Assembly: GCF_017377745.1 (NCBI RefSeq)
Contig: NZ_JAFVMG010000005.1
Location: 1 to 64,000 of the forward strand
Reading direction: 5' to 3'
Source of the DNA: Acetobacter suratthaniensis
GTDB lineage: Bacteria > Pseudomonadota > Alphaproteobacteria > Acetobacterales > Acetobacteraceae
DNA length: 64,000 nt
Below, in pieces: positions 16,245 through 25,079 of the stretch; the first letter of the stretch is position 1, and every line of letters starts with the position of its first letter. A program made the translations under genes and the position numbers. The notes under the pieces were generated by a model. It did no database searches. It was given only the letters and a program-made list of their open reading frames with translations, and had not been told where the DNA came from.

Positions 16245-17123
16245 TTAAACCCAAAATGCAATGCGGCCGCGGAGACGGGCAAAACTAAACAGTGAAACAA
16301 GTATGACGACTGCAGAAATGATGAGTGCTTTTGTAATAAAAACAATATCAAGTGGTTCATTTAAAATTGGATTGCGAACAATGCCAAGAATATAGACGAA
16401 GGGATTATACAGAATAATGTTTTCTGTACCCGGGTGCCCCTTGAGCGTGGCCACCTGCCACATAATGGGGGTAACAAAAAATGCAACCTGTATAATTGCT
16501 GCAATAATCTGCGGAATATCCCTGAAACGGGCGCACAGAATGCCCAGAAAAATCGATATGGCAACCCCGTCAACCAGCCAGAGCAGGAACCCCGGAATAG
16601 CCGCCAGCATATAAAGGCTGGGGTGTACATCCATAAGAACAAACACGACTACAATCACGATAACATTGTGCATCAAGATGATTGTATTCCGTATGACGCT
16701 CCTGACCACATGCACCACAAAAGGCATGCGTGTTCCCTTGATCAACGCGTCATGTGCACTGAAACAGGTGCAGCCATCGTTAATGATTGAACTGAGATAC
16801 CCCCACAGAATAAGGGAGACCGTCAGAAAAGGAATATAGGTGTGAATATTTGTCTGGAGCAGATCCGCATACAGGAACGACATTGCGCCGATCTGTATGG
16901 CGGTTGAAATGGTCAGCCAGAAAGGGCCGATGAGCGACCCCCGATACCGCAGCTTTATATCCGAAAAGGCCAGAGACCAAATCAGCCTGTAAAGCTTGGC
17001 CCCTTGGGTAAAGTCATCTATGACCAACTGAAACCTTTGCGCCCAGCCATTATCCGCCGCTAGCTTGTAACGATTCTTGGCGGAAGATTTTTGGTGTATC
17101 TTAGGCCGCGCGAGTTCAGTCAT
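16245..17123 (-). CDS. Polysaccharide ABC exporter permease (Wzm type)
   Basis: A 292-residue ABC-2 type membrane protein with about six hydrophobic helices between residues 65 and 285. The segment IKLRYRGSLIGPFWLTIS (about 55-72) is the N-terminal amphipathic signature of Wzm/RfbA-type permeases, and FLVTPIMWQV and YNPFVYILGIVRNPIL are typical of the last helices. It partners the ATPase gene that follows and begins the polysaccharide export/assembly run. Its GGAGG ribosome-binding site lies about 11 bases before the start. Confidence 0.9.
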   Translation of the reverse strand: MTELARPKIHQKSSAKNRYKLAADNGWAQRFQLVIDDFTQGAKLYRLIWSLAFSDIKLRYRGSLIGPFWLTISTAIQIGAMSFLYADLLQTNIHTYIPFLTVSLILWGYLSSIINDGCTCFSAHDALIKGTRMPFVVHVVRSVIRNTIILMHNVIVIVVVFVLMDVHPSLYMLAAIPGFLLWLVDGVAISIFLGILCARFRDIPQIIAAIIQVAFFVTPIMWQVATLKGHPGTENIILYNPFVYILGIVRNPILNEPLDIVFITKALIISAVVILVSLFSFARLRGRIAFWV

Positions 17124-17171
17124 GGCAAGATGAGCCTCCAGAATGCTGCGTCATTTTTTGTCCACCTTACC

Positions 17172-17187
17172 TAATCGAATGCGATTA
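17172..17187. promoter_or_regulatory. Palindrome upstream of the exporter genes
   Basis: TAATCG and CGATTA arms separated by four bases lie about 50 bases upstream of the permease start, in the 156-base gap behind the GT4 gene. The position suits an operator or promoter-associated site for the glycan genes. No second copy was noticed, so the function is a guess. Confidence 0.25.
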
Positions 17188-17279
17188 AGATGCAAGTGAG
17201 CCGTACCGGGCCTGCCCGAGCGTGATCTGTTGAACGACTAAGGATTGCGATATCAGGCCTGTTCTGATTTGCATAGAAG

Positions 17280-18407
17280 CTATGTGCCCGGCCACTCGGC
17301 ATAAACGGCCAGTGTTTGAGCAATAACCGTTTCCTGCGAAAATTCGGTTTCGGCCAGTTTGCGGCTGGCCTGTCCCATAAGAATACGTCTGGGGCGGTCT
17401 GCAAGCAGTGTACGCAGGGCATTGGCCAGACGGGCAGGGTCGCGGGGGGGCACCATCAGCCCGTTGACGCCTTCAATAACAGTCTCGCAGCAGCCTTCGA
17501 CATTGGTTGTTACAATGGGGCGTGCGGCGGCCAGCCCTTCCAGCAGGGCTTTTGGTAAGCCTTCCCTGTAAGCCGAGGGCAGGCAGACAATGGCGCATTG
17601 CCTCATCAGGTCGGGAATATCAGAGCGGAAGCCAAGATATTCTATGCTGCCTTCCTCTGCCCATGCATGCAGTGTTTCTTCAGGAATAGCGGCAAAATTG
17701 GCGGTATCGGGGGCGCCAGCCAGAAGAAAGCGGGCCTGCACGCCTTCGGCCTTCAACTGGCGTGCGGCGTCTACAAAATCCTTTATGCCTTTATCCCATA
17801 GCATGCGGGCTGGCAGAACAACCGTTGGCACGCCGTCCGGTTCGGGGGTGGGTGTAAACAGAGCCAGATCGACACCGGCCCCCCGGATTAGCCGGGCATC
17901 TTCGGCACGTACTGTGTGCTCTTCGACAAAAGCTTTTTCTGCATCCGGGCTTTCAAAAATGACCTTGCTATTCGGCGGGTTGAGCAGCAGGCGCAGGGCT
18001 AGTCGGATGGGTGCGCGCAGGAGGCGGGCACGCCAGTCGCTGGAGGAAAAAATGTAGCCCATCCCCACCGGGGCATTGATAATTTTTACCCCCCCCGCAA
18101 GTCGCGCGGCGAGCGATCCGTACAGAAGGGGTTTGAGCGCGATATGGTGCACGAGCGCAGGTCGCTCCGAGCGGTAGATACGCCAGACCTGAAAGATGCT
18201 TTTTAGTGCGCTTATGGGGCTGAGGCTGCGGCGGTCAAGGTTCCACGGCAGCACGCGCAGGCCGTGGCTGCGTATGGTGTCGGCATGTGTGCCAACACGG
18301 GTCATGACCACAACCTCAAATCCGGCTTTCTGGGCGGCTTGTGCGCGTGCGAGAAAATGCGAGCAGAAGAACCAGTCTTCGGCAATAAGATACAGAATCT
18401 TTGGCAT
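17280..18407 (-). CDS. GT4-family glycosyltransferase
   Basis: From ATG 18407 a 375-residue GT-B enzyme (MPKILYLIAEDWFFCSHFLA). The frame runs to 18458, but the added 17 residues look unlike coding sequence of this family. The N-terminal domain shows FEVVVMTRVG and VHHIALKPLLYGS; the C-terminal domain shows VVLPARMLWDKGI (about 200-212) and the retaining-GT4 E-x7-E site PSAYREGLPKALLEGLAAARP (first half at about 285-295). It uses an NDP-sugar in the cytoplasm, and close relatives act in O-antigen or exopolysaccharide assembly. It precedes the Wzm/Wzt genes on the same strand, 156 bases away, so it may add an early sugar of the same glycan. Confidence 0.8.
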   Translation of the reverse strand: MPKILYLIAEDWFFCSHFLARAQAAQKAGFEVVVMTRVGTHADTIRSHGLRVLPWNLDRRSLSPISALKSIFQVWRIYRSERPALVHHIALKPLLYGSLAARLAGGVKIINAPVGMGYIFSSSDWRARLLRAPIRLALRLLLNPPNSKVIFESPDAEKAFVEEHTVRAEDARLIRGAGVDLALFTPTPEPDGVPTVVLPARMLWDKGIKDFVDAARQLKAEGVQARFLLAGAPDTANFAAIPEETLHAWAEEGSIEYLGFRSDIPDLMRQCAIVCLPSAYREGLPKALLEGLAAARPIVTTNVEGCCETVIEGVNGLMVPPRDPARLANALRTLLADRPRRILMGQASRKLAETEFSQETVIAQTLAVYAEWPGT

Positions 18408-18590
18408 CAGAATTTTACCGTAGCGCCTGCACTGTTGTCCCATGAGGCTGAGCATCATGCGGGAATCAAAAGTGCTACTTTACTGCCACCTAATACGATC
18501 ACCATGCAAGAGACGGGCCGCGTGAAAAATGGCTTACGACTCTGTGTGGGTGGAGCGGGCGTTTCAGGCCCTATCTGACAGCATGGTCAG

Positions 18591-19880
18591 TTATGACAGG
18601 CCCAGAGCATCTTGCAGCCGCCCCCATAAAATACACCCGTAGGTGCCCGCCCGCCAGAAAGCATGGAACGGAATGGGCCGGATAGGCATGAGCGGAAACA
18701 GCGGTGCGCTGCCCTGTGCCAGATAGGCGGCTATCTCGCGCCCGGTGAGTGTGGCCAGCGCGATCCCGCGCCCGTTATAGCCTAGCATGGCCAGCAGGCC
18801 GGGTTCAGGCTCATGCCAGTGTGGGTAATGATCCAGTGTTACGGCCAGCTGGCCGTTCCAGCCCTGTGTCCACCCGATGCCACGCAGGGCGGGCCAGACT
18901 TTTTGCGCCCGTGCGACCAGATAGGGGAAAGCCAAAGCCCCCTGAGCCGGGTGGGAAAAGGAGCGTCCGCCCATAAGCAGCCTGCCCGCGCCGTCTACGC
19001 GATAATAGGTGGTGATCTGCCCCAGTTCGTAAAGGGATTCCCGGTCATGCAGGATCGCGCGGCGCAGGGAGGGGGGCAGCGGTTCGCTGGCAACAATGCC
19101 ACTATAAACCGGCACGATAGAACGGCGCAGGGGGTTGCACAGACTATCCGTATAGCCATTGGTAGCCAGCACCACCCGCTCGGCCACCACGCAGCCGGTG
19201 CGGGTCTGGGCCAGCCAGCGCCCTCCTGTGCGTTTGAGCGACAGAACGGGGCTGCGGCAGAACAGGCTTGCCCCTTCCTGCCGGGCGGCGTGGGCCAGAC
19301 CCTGCGTATAGGCCAGTGGGTTAAGCTGCCCGCCGCGCATATCCAGCAGGCCGCCGCAATACAGGCTGTGGCCGGTGCGTGCGGCTATGGCGTTGCGGTC
19401 AAGCCAGTGTACGGGCCAGTTCCGCGCCCGGCATTGCCGCTCCAGTTCCCGCAGGGGGCCAAGCTGGCCGGTGGCGGTAGCCGCGCGCAGGGTGCCGCCA
19501 CGCGCCGCATCGCAGTTAATGCCGTAGCGTTTGATCAGATCGAACACCAGATCCGGCCCATCCTGCCAGGCCATCTGTACCAGCCGGGCACCCTGTTCGG
19601 GGCCAAAATCAGCCTCGACTGTATCGGGTGGGGGCTTCAGGCCGGGGTTAACCTGCCCGCCATTGCGGCCAGAGGCACCCCAGCCCGGTGCATGGGCTTC
19701 GAGCACGACGGTTCTGACACCCTGCTGCGCAAGATGCAGGGCGGTGGAAAGGCCTGTAAGCCCCCCGCCAATAATCAGAACATCGGCCTCGACCCGTTGT
19801 GTCAGAACGGGCCAGTCCGGTGCGGCGGGGGCTTGCGCTTCGTAAAGACTGCCGCAGGCCGCGCCGGATGGCCCCGCCAT
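18591..19880 (-). CDS. FAD-dependent amine oxidase, PuuB-like (DAO family)
   Basis: From ATG 19880 a 429-residue DAO-fold flavoprotein; the frame extends to 20000, but ATG 19880 overlaps the aldehyde dehydrogenase stop as ATGA, showing coupling. VEADVLIIGGGLTGLSTALH (residues 30-49) binds FAD, ASGRNGGQVNPG (about 69-80) is the flavin-contact loop of gamma-glutamylputrescine oxidase-type enzymes, and LGYNGRGIALATLTGREIA is the C-terminal FAD segment. Members oxidise amines such as gamma-glutamylputrescine to aldehydes. The aldehyde dehydrogenase upstream would take the product, and a polyamine-type transporter is encoded divergently. Confidence 0.8.
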   Translation of the reverse strand: MAGPSGAACGSLYEAQAPAAPDWPVLTQRVEADVLIIGGGLTGLSTALHLAQQGVRTVVLEAHAPGWGASGRNGGQVNPGLKPPPDTVEADFGPEQGARLVQMAWQDGPDLVFDLIKRYGINCDAARGGTLRAATATGQLGPLRELERQCRARNWPVHWLDRNAIAARTGHSLYCGGLLDMRGGQLNPLAYTQGLAHAARQEGASLFCRSPVLSLKRTGGRWLAQTRTGCVVAERVVLATNGYTDSLCNPLRRSIVPVYSGIVASEPLPPSLRRAILHDRESLYELGQITTYYRVDGAGRLLMGGRSFSHPAQGALAFPYLVARAQKVWPALRGIGWTQGWNGQLAVTLDHYPHWHEPEPGLLAMLGYNGRGIALATLTGREIAAYLAQGSAPLFPLMPIRPIPFHAFWRAGTYGCILWGRLQDALGLS

Positions 19881-21319
19881 CAGGCTTCTCCGTAGCCGAT
19901 GACGGCCTTGAGTTCGAGAAAGTCCAGCAGGCCGAAAACACTGCATTCCCGCCCGTTGCCGGACTGCTTGTAGCCGCCAAAGGGGGCTTTGACCGTCCAT
20001 GCGCCCTGATTGAGCGTGACATTGCCCGCGCGCAGCCTGCGGGCTACGGCCCGGGCATGAGCCAGATCACAGGATTGCACATAGGCTGCCAGCCCGTACA
20101 CCGTGTCGTTGGCGAGGCGAATGGCGTCTTCTTCATCCGCATAGCCGATGATGGAGAGAACGGGGCCGAAAATTTCCTCACGCGAGATGGTCATGTCGGG
20201 GCTGACTTGCCCGAACACGGTGGGTTTGACGTAGTAGCCAACCTCAAGCCCGGCTGGCTTGCCCGTGCCACCGCCCACCAGCGTTGCGCCTTCTTCGATC
20301 CCTTTGGCAATCAAAGCCTGAATGCGCTCGAATTGTAGAGCGCTGACAACGGGGCCGTATTCGGTGGTTTCATCCGCCGGGTTGCCCACGCGCAGTTCGG
20401 ACAATACGGCCTGCGCAACGTTCATGGCCTCGGCCATGCGGGCCTGCGGCACCAGCATACGGGTGGGGGCATCGCAGGTCTGGCCTGAATTGCCCATGCA
20501 GCGGCGCACACCATCGCTGACAGCGGCCTGAAAATCGGCATCGGGCAGGATGATATTGGCCGATTTGCCGCCCAGTTCCTGCAGAACACGCTTGATGGTA
20601 TCGGCCGATGCACGGGCCACGGCCGCCCCTGCGCGGGTGGAGCCGGTAATGGACATGACATCCACATCCGGGTGGCGGGCCAGGGCCTCGCCCACTTCCG
20701 GGCCGTTGCCGTTAATCATGTTGAATACGCCTGCGGGAACCCCGGCCTCGTCCATGATTTCGGCAAACAGCAGGGCGCTGAGCGGGGCCACTTCGCTGGG
20801 TTTGAGCACCATGGTACAGCCTGCGGCAAGGGCGGGCGCCACCTTGCAGGCAATCTGGTTCATGGGCCAGTTCCATGGGGTAATCAGCCCGGCCACGCCT
20901 GCGGCTTCATGCGTTAGCAGCATATCGTCGCGCACGGTATCGAAGGAGAAGGCGCGCAGCGCGTCGAGCGTTTCCTGCATGTGGCCATAGCCCGACCAGG
21001 CCTGACTGTCGCGCGCACGGGCAATGGGCGAGCCCATTTCAAGCGAGATGGCCTGCGCCATTTCTTCCGAACGGCTCTGGTAGAGGGCGATCACCTTTTC
21101 CAGCAGGGCAATGCGCTCTTCCTTGGATGAGGCCGACCAAGCAGGAAACGCCGCCCGTGCCGCCGCCACGGCCTTGTCAACATCCTGCGCGTTTCCCATG
21201 GCAATGGTGGCGCAGGGGGTTTCTGTCGCGGGGTTGATGACATCAAGCCGTTCGCTGCCTGCGGGCGCACACCATTGGCCGTTGATGTAGAATTCGAGTG
21301 CGTGTGAAGAAACAGTCAT
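19880..21319 (-). CDS. NAD(P)-dependent aldehyde dehydrogenase
   Basis: From ATG 21319 a 479-residue ALDH; the frame extends to 21388, but the chosen ATG has an AGGAACT ribosome-binding site and starts at the family-typical MTVSSHALEFYINGQW. NAD binding is shown by PWNWPMNQIACKVAPALAAG and ITGSTRAG, the catalytic base is Glu248 in LQELGGKSANI and the nucleophile is Cys282 in NSGQTCDAP. EEIFGPVLSI and PFGGYKQSGNGRE close the fold. It is cytoplasmic. Operon partner of the amine oxidase, so the likely substrate is the aldehyde made from a polyamine. Confidence 0.9.
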   Translation of the reverse strand: MTVSSHALEFYINGQWCAPAGSERLDVINPATETPCATIAMGNAQDVDKAVAAARAAFPAWSASSKEERIALLEKVIALYQSRSEEMAQAISLEMGSPIARARDSQAWSGYGHMQETLDALRAFSFDTVRDDMLLTHEAAGVAGLITPWNWPMNQIACKVAPALAAGCTMVLKPSEVAPLSALLFAEIMDEAGVPAGVFNMINGNGPEVGEALARHPDVDVMSITGSTRAGAAVARASADTIKRVLQELGGKSANIILPDADFQAAVSDGVRRCMGNSGQTCDAPTRMLVPQARMAEAMNVAQAVLSELRVGNPADETTEYGPVVSALQFERIQALIAKGIEEGATLVGGGTGKPAGLEVGYYVKPTVFGQVSPDMTISREEIFGPVLSIIGYADEEDAIRLANDTVYGLAAYVQSCDLAHARAVARRLRAGNVTLNQGAWTVKAPFGGYKQSGNGRECSVFGLLDFLELKAVIGYGEA

Positions 21320-21613
21320 GTCAGTTCCTGAACATTGAAAGCCGTTGAAACCCCGCGTGCTGCCGTGTCCTGTGCCGTCTGCAACCACAACATGGCGGAA
21401 AGCCGCCGGGAAAGAGTCTGTTTCGATTTTTTATCGTCACAAAACTCTTTTTTGTTTTCAAGTGTTTTCTACGCGCATCCGCCCCCTGCGGTTTCGTTGT
21501 GATATGCGGAGGGCTGACGTTCTTTTTATTGCAATTCCAAAATATTCCGTTGACGTAAATTATTCAAGTGTGAAAAAACAGAGTCATATTTCACGTTTCG
21601 GAAGCCGCACCGC
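21320..21613. promoter_or_regulatory. Divergent control region between amine catabolism and Pot transporter genes
   Basis: A 294-base non-coding stretch separating the minus-strand oxidase/dehydrogenase operon from the plus-strand transporter operon; promoters for both must lie here. Its centre is AT-rich. The octamer TCAAGTGT occurs twice in direct orientation (21458-21465 and 21564-21571), each flanked by T/A runs, and TTGACG at 21550-21555 is a possible -35 element. The repeated octamer is a candidate operator for the XRE-cupin regulator of the downstream operon; this is a guess from position. Confidence 0.4.
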
Positions 21614-22495
21614 ATGCCTTTCGCACCGTCATCTCAGAAAACAGGCCTTAACGGATGGCTCTTCCGTGCGCTCATGCTGGTGCCGGGCGGGCTGCTGGGG
21701 TGCGGGCTGATTGTTTTTTCGCTCGGGCTGCTGGTTTTCTTGTCCCTGCGCCATAACGATGGCTCGCTACTGGGTGTCGGACTGACACTGGATAACTTCG
21801 TAACCCTCGCGCAAGACCCGCTTTATGCGCGGGTGGCCGGGCGCTCTCTGGTTATTGCCGGGCTGGTTACGGCCGCCACGGTGCTGACAGCCTATCCGGT
21901 GGCTTATTTTCTGGCATTTCACGCCGGGCGATACCGCGCCATTATCCTGTTTCTAGTGACACTGCCTTTCTGGACCAGTTATCTGCTGCGCGTATTCGCA
22001 TGGAAAATCGTGCTGGCGTATAATGGTGTGCTGAATTCCTTTTTGACAGGAACAGGCATTTTATCATCACCCTCGCTTGCGTTCCTTAATACGCCAGCGG
22101 CTGTGGTGGTTACACTGGCGCATGCGTATGCACCGTTTGCCATCCTGCCGATTTTTACCGCGCTGGAAAGCATGCCGCGCTCACTGTTCGAGGCCGCGGC
22201 TGATCTGGGCGCCCCGCCGTTTGCAACCTTTCGCCGTGTTGTGTTGCCGTATTCCATAAAAGGCGTTCTGGCGGCGGTTACGGTCGTGTTTATCCCGACA
22301 GTGGGGGATTATGTCACTCCGGCTCTGGTTGGCGGGCCAAACAGTATCATGATTGGCTCGCTTATTCAGGTGCAGTTTGGCCGGGCCAATGACTGGCCGT
22401 TTGGTGCAGCGCTGTCGGTGGCGGTCATGGTGCTGATTGCCTTTGTTATCGGGCTGTTGCGACAGGCAGACCGGCGGGGGGAGAAAGCCGCATGA
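21614..22495 (+). CDS. Polyamine-type ABC transporter permease (PotB-like)
   Basis: A 293-residue inner-membrane protein with six hydrophobic helices. The cytoplasmic EAA loop reads EAAADLGAPPFATFRRVVLP (about 193-212), the ATPase docking site of binding-protein-dependent importers. VIFIPTVGDYVTPALVGG-like sequence near 228-246 (VFIPTVGDYVTPALVGGPN) is characteristic of PotB/PotH permeases for putrescine and spermidine. First gene of an operon with a second permease (four-base overlap), binding protein, XRE-cupin regulator and ATPase. Substrate inferred from family and from divergent amine catabolism genes. Confidence 0.85.
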   Translation: MPFAPSSQKTGLNGWLFRALMLVPGGLLGCGLIVFSLGLLVFLSLRHNDGSLLGVGLTLDNFVTLAQDPLYARVAGRSLVIAGLVTAATVLTAYPVAYFLAFHAGRYRAIILFLVTLPFWTSYLLRVFAWKIVLAYNGVLNSFLTGTGILSSPSLAFLNTPAAVVVTLAHAYAPFAILPIFTALESMPRSLFEAAADLGAPPFATFRRVVLPYSIKGVLAAVTVVFIPTVGDYVTPALVGGPNSIMIGSLIQVQFGRANDWPFGAALSVAVMVLIAFVIGLLRQADRRGEKAA

Positions 22496-23316
22496 AAACC
22501 CTTCTGCCCTTTTACAAAAAACCGTTATCACCCGGTGTGGGCTTGGGTGTGTATGTCGGGCTTTACCTGTTTTTTCTGTATCTGCCTGTCTGCCTTATTC
22601 CGCTTTTTTCGTTCAATGATTCCATTCAGGCGGCGTTTCCGCTCAAGGGTTTTACACTCAACTGGTACAGGGCGCTGCTCCATAATGACGGCGTGCGCCG
22701 CGCCCTGCTGACCAGCCTTGAAGTGGGGAGTGTTTCGGCTTTTCTGGCGACACTATGTGGCCTGACACTGGCCTATGCGCGGGTTTTCATGCGCTCACGC
22801 CTGACCACCCTGCTATCCGGCCTGTGCCAGTTGCCATTGCTGATACCGGGCGTGATTGTGGGTATTGCCATGCTGATTGTGGTCAACGTGATCGGGGTTG
22901 GGCCGTCGCGCGTAGCACTGGTGTGTGGCCATATGCTGGTGGGCCTGCCCACCACGTTCATGATCCTGCACGGGCGGCTGGCGGGGCTTTCGCGCTCCAT
23001 ACCCGAGGCGGCGCAAGACCTTGGTGCGCGGGAATGGACAACCTTTGCACGCATTATCCTGCCGCTGGCTATCCCGGCCCTTGGCTCGGCCTTCATGCTG
23101 GCATTTCTGACCAGTTTTGATGAGTTCATCATTGCCTTTTTCCTGACCGGCTCAGAACCGACCCTGCCTGTCTATATCTGGGGGCAGTTGCGCTTTCCGC
23201 GCTCGCTGCCGCTGGTAATGGCGCTGGGCAGCCTGATTCTGGCGGTCAGTATCGTTATCGCGGCGGCGTCTGAATTCATCCGCCGCCGGGGAAAAATGAC
23301 AGAGCGTCAGGCCTGA
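22492..23316 (+). CDS. Polyamine-type ABC transporter permease (PotC-like)
   Basis: A 274-residue permease with six hydrophobic helices. Its EAA loop is PEAAQDLGAREWTTFARIIL (about 176-195), and FLTSFDEFIIAFFLTG (about 206-221) is the PotC/PotI hallmark. The start overlaps the PotB-like stop by four bases (ATGA), so the two halves of the channel are co-translated. Confidence 0.85.
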   Translation: MKTLLPFYKKPLSPGVGLGVYVGLYLFFLYLPVCLIPLFSFNDSIQAAFPLKGFTLNWYRALLHNDGVRRALLTSLEVGSVSAFLATLCGLTLAYARVFMRSRLTTLLSGLCQLPLLIPGVIVGIAMLIVVNVIGVGPSRVALVCGHMLVGLPTTFMILHGRLAGLSRSIPEAAQDLGAREWTTFARIILPLAIPALGSAFMLAFLTSFDEFIIAFFLTGSEPTLPVYIWGQLRFPRSLPLVMALGSLILAVSIVIAAASEFIRRRGKMTERQA

Positions 23317-23346
23317 TCCTGACGTGCAACCGTGGAGTATCCTGCT

Positions 23347-24435
23347 ATGACATGTAGAGAAAAATCTTCCACCGTCAAAAAGCTTTCCACACAGGCTCTG
23401 GCATTGGCCGTGGCTGCGTCCATTCTGGCTCCCGTAGCACCCGCCCGTGCCGAGGAGGGAAAGCTTACCTACCTTACATGGTCAGGTTACGAACTGCCCG
23501 AATATGACGAGGCCTATCTGAAGGCACATCCCGGTGCGGTAGATATTTCCGTTTTTGGTGATGATGACGATGCCTTTACCAAACTCAAGGCCGGTTTCCG
23601 CCCCGATGTCGCCCACCCCTGCTATGACAAAATCCAGCGCTGGAACAAGGCAGGGCTGATCGAGCCGATCGACACCAGCCGCATTGCCAACTGGAACCAG
23701 ATTTTTCCTATTTTCCGCAATCTGCCTGATATTCAGGCGGGTGATGGCAAGGTATGGATGGTGCCGTGGGACTGGGGTAATACCTCCATTCTCTATCGTA
23801 CCGACCTGCTGCCCAAGGATGTGGAGCAGAGCTGGAACCTGCTGTGGAACCCGCAATATGCCGGGCGCATGTCCACCATCGACGCGGTGCACGATACCCC
23901 CATTGTCGCGGCACTGGTGGCGGGGGTTAATCCGTTTGATCTCAGCCCTGCCGATATGGAAAAAGTCGCCGCTAAAATGCGCGAACAGCGCCCGCTTATG
24001 GCCTCTTATACGACGGATATGACCTCGGTTGAGCAGTCTCTGGCGAGTGGTGCGCTGGTAGCGGCCATGACATGGAATGCCTCGGCTGTGGCGCTGCGTA
24101 AGCAGGGCGTGCCGGTGGCGTTCATGAAGCCCAAGGAAGGCATGCTGACATGGAGCTGCGGTTTCGTGATGATCAAGGGCACAAAAAACAAGGATCTGGC
24201 CTATGATTTCATCAACAGCCGCCTTGCTCCGTCTTCTGGCCAGCATCTGATTGAAAATAACGGATATGGAGCCTCCACCAGCACGGCTTTTGCGGCGGTT
24301 CCGGCGGAAAAGCTCAAGGAGCTTGAACTGCCAGCAGACCCGGAAGTGATGCTGAAGAAAACCGTTTTCACCGGCCCGATGAAACAGGCGGAAGAACTTG
24401 GCAAACTGCTTGAAAAAATCAAGGCCGGTGGCTGA
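23347..24435 (+). CDS. Periplasmic polyamine-binding protein (PotD/PotF-like)
   Basis: From ATG 23347 a 362-residue exported protein; a GTG five codons earlier is possible, but GTGGAG there makes a better ribosome-binding site. A Sec signal peptide is clear (KKLSTQALALAVAASILAPVAPARA, cleavage near residue 36). The mature part opens LTYLTWSGYELPEYDEAYL, and WMVPWDWGNTSILYRTDLL lines the ligand cleft in PotD/PotF-type proteins. It captures the substrate for the two permeases encoded just upstream. Confidence 0.85.
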   Translation: MTCREKSSTVKKLSTQALALAVAASILAPVAPARAEEGKLTYLTWSGYELPEYDEAYLKAHPGAVDISVFGDDDDAFTKLKAGFRPDVAHPCYDKIQRWNKAGLIEPIDTSRIANWNQIFPIFRNLPDIQAGDGKVWMVPWDWGNTSILYRTDLLPKDVEQSWNLLWNPQYAGRMSTIDAVHDTPIVAALVAGVNPFDLSPADMEKVAAKMREQRPLMASYTTDMTSVEQSLASGALVAAMTWNASAVALRKQGVPVAFMKPKEGMLTWSCGFVMIKGTKNKDLAYDFINSRLAPSSGQHLIENNGYGASTSTAFAAVPAEKLKELELPADPEVMLKKTVFTGPMKQAEELGKLLEKIKAGG

Positions 24436-24470
24436 ATGACACCAGCACGCAAGGCGAAAGGAGTGGGGGA

Positions 24471-25079
24471 GTGAGCACATCAGCAGACATGGCAGCACAG
24501 GGCATGGCGCCGGATGCTGACGTGCTGATTGGCCGCAGGCTGCGTGCCCTCAGGCTTGAGCGCGACATGTCACTTATGGACCTTGCCAGCCGGGCTGGCA
24601 TTTCCGTCAGTGCGCTCAGCCAGATCGAGCGGGGTATTTCCTCGCTCAAGATCAAGGTCATGTGGCCGCTGGCCGCAGCACTCAATGTTGAACCCGGCGC
24701 CCTTTTAGGCGAGGGAGGGCAGAAACAGAGCGATCTTTACTGTGTTTCGTCCAAGGCCCGTAAACGCCTGCCCGTACATTCGGATGGTATTGAAAAATGG
24801 CTGCTCTCGCCCCCCGGCGCCAGCCTGACGGGCATTCTTGTCAGCGTGGTGCCCGGTGGCACTACGGCAGGCAGTTACACCCATGCAGGCCATGAGTTCG
24901 GCTACGTGCTGAGTGGCCAGCTTGAACTGACGATAGATGGCGTTTCCTACCAGTGTGGGCCGGGGGACAGTTTTGCCTTTCGCAGCACGCTGGACCACGC
25001 TTTTTCCAATCCGGGGCAGGAGCCTGCCCAGATCCTGTGGGTCAACACCACCAAACCGGGAGAAAGCCGCGATGGCTGA
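24471..25079 (+). CDS. XRE-family regulator with C-terminal cupin domain (PuuR-like)
   Basis: A 202-residue regulator starting at GTG 24471 after a GGAGTGGGGGA ribosome-binding site. The helix-turn-helix spans about residues 20-75 (LRALRLERDMSLMDLASRAG then ISVSALSQIERGISSLKI). The cupin barrel spans about 110-195, with GSYTHAGHEFGYVLSGQLEL as ligand/metal segment. This domain pairing is typical of PuuR-type repressors that sense polyamines or amino acids. It lies inside the transporter operon and overlaps the ATPase start by eight bases (ATGGCTGA). It probably controls this operon and the divergent oxidase genes. Confidence 0.8.
   Translation: MSTSADMAAQGMAPDADVLIGRRLRALRLERDMSLMDLASRAGISVSALSQIERGISSLKIKVMWPLAAALNVEPGALLGEGGQKQSDLYCVSSKARKRLPVHSDGIEKWLLSPPGASLTGILVSVVPGGTTAGSYTHAGHEFGYVLSGQLELTIDGVSYQCGPGDSFAFRSTLDHAFSNPGQEPAQILWVNTTKPGESRDG

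Noticed and set aside
18813-19895. A 360-residue plus-strand frame opposite the FAD amine oxidase gene
   Set aside because: It has no recognisable fold and mirrors the GC-rich minus-strand gene, which has intact FAD-binding motifs.
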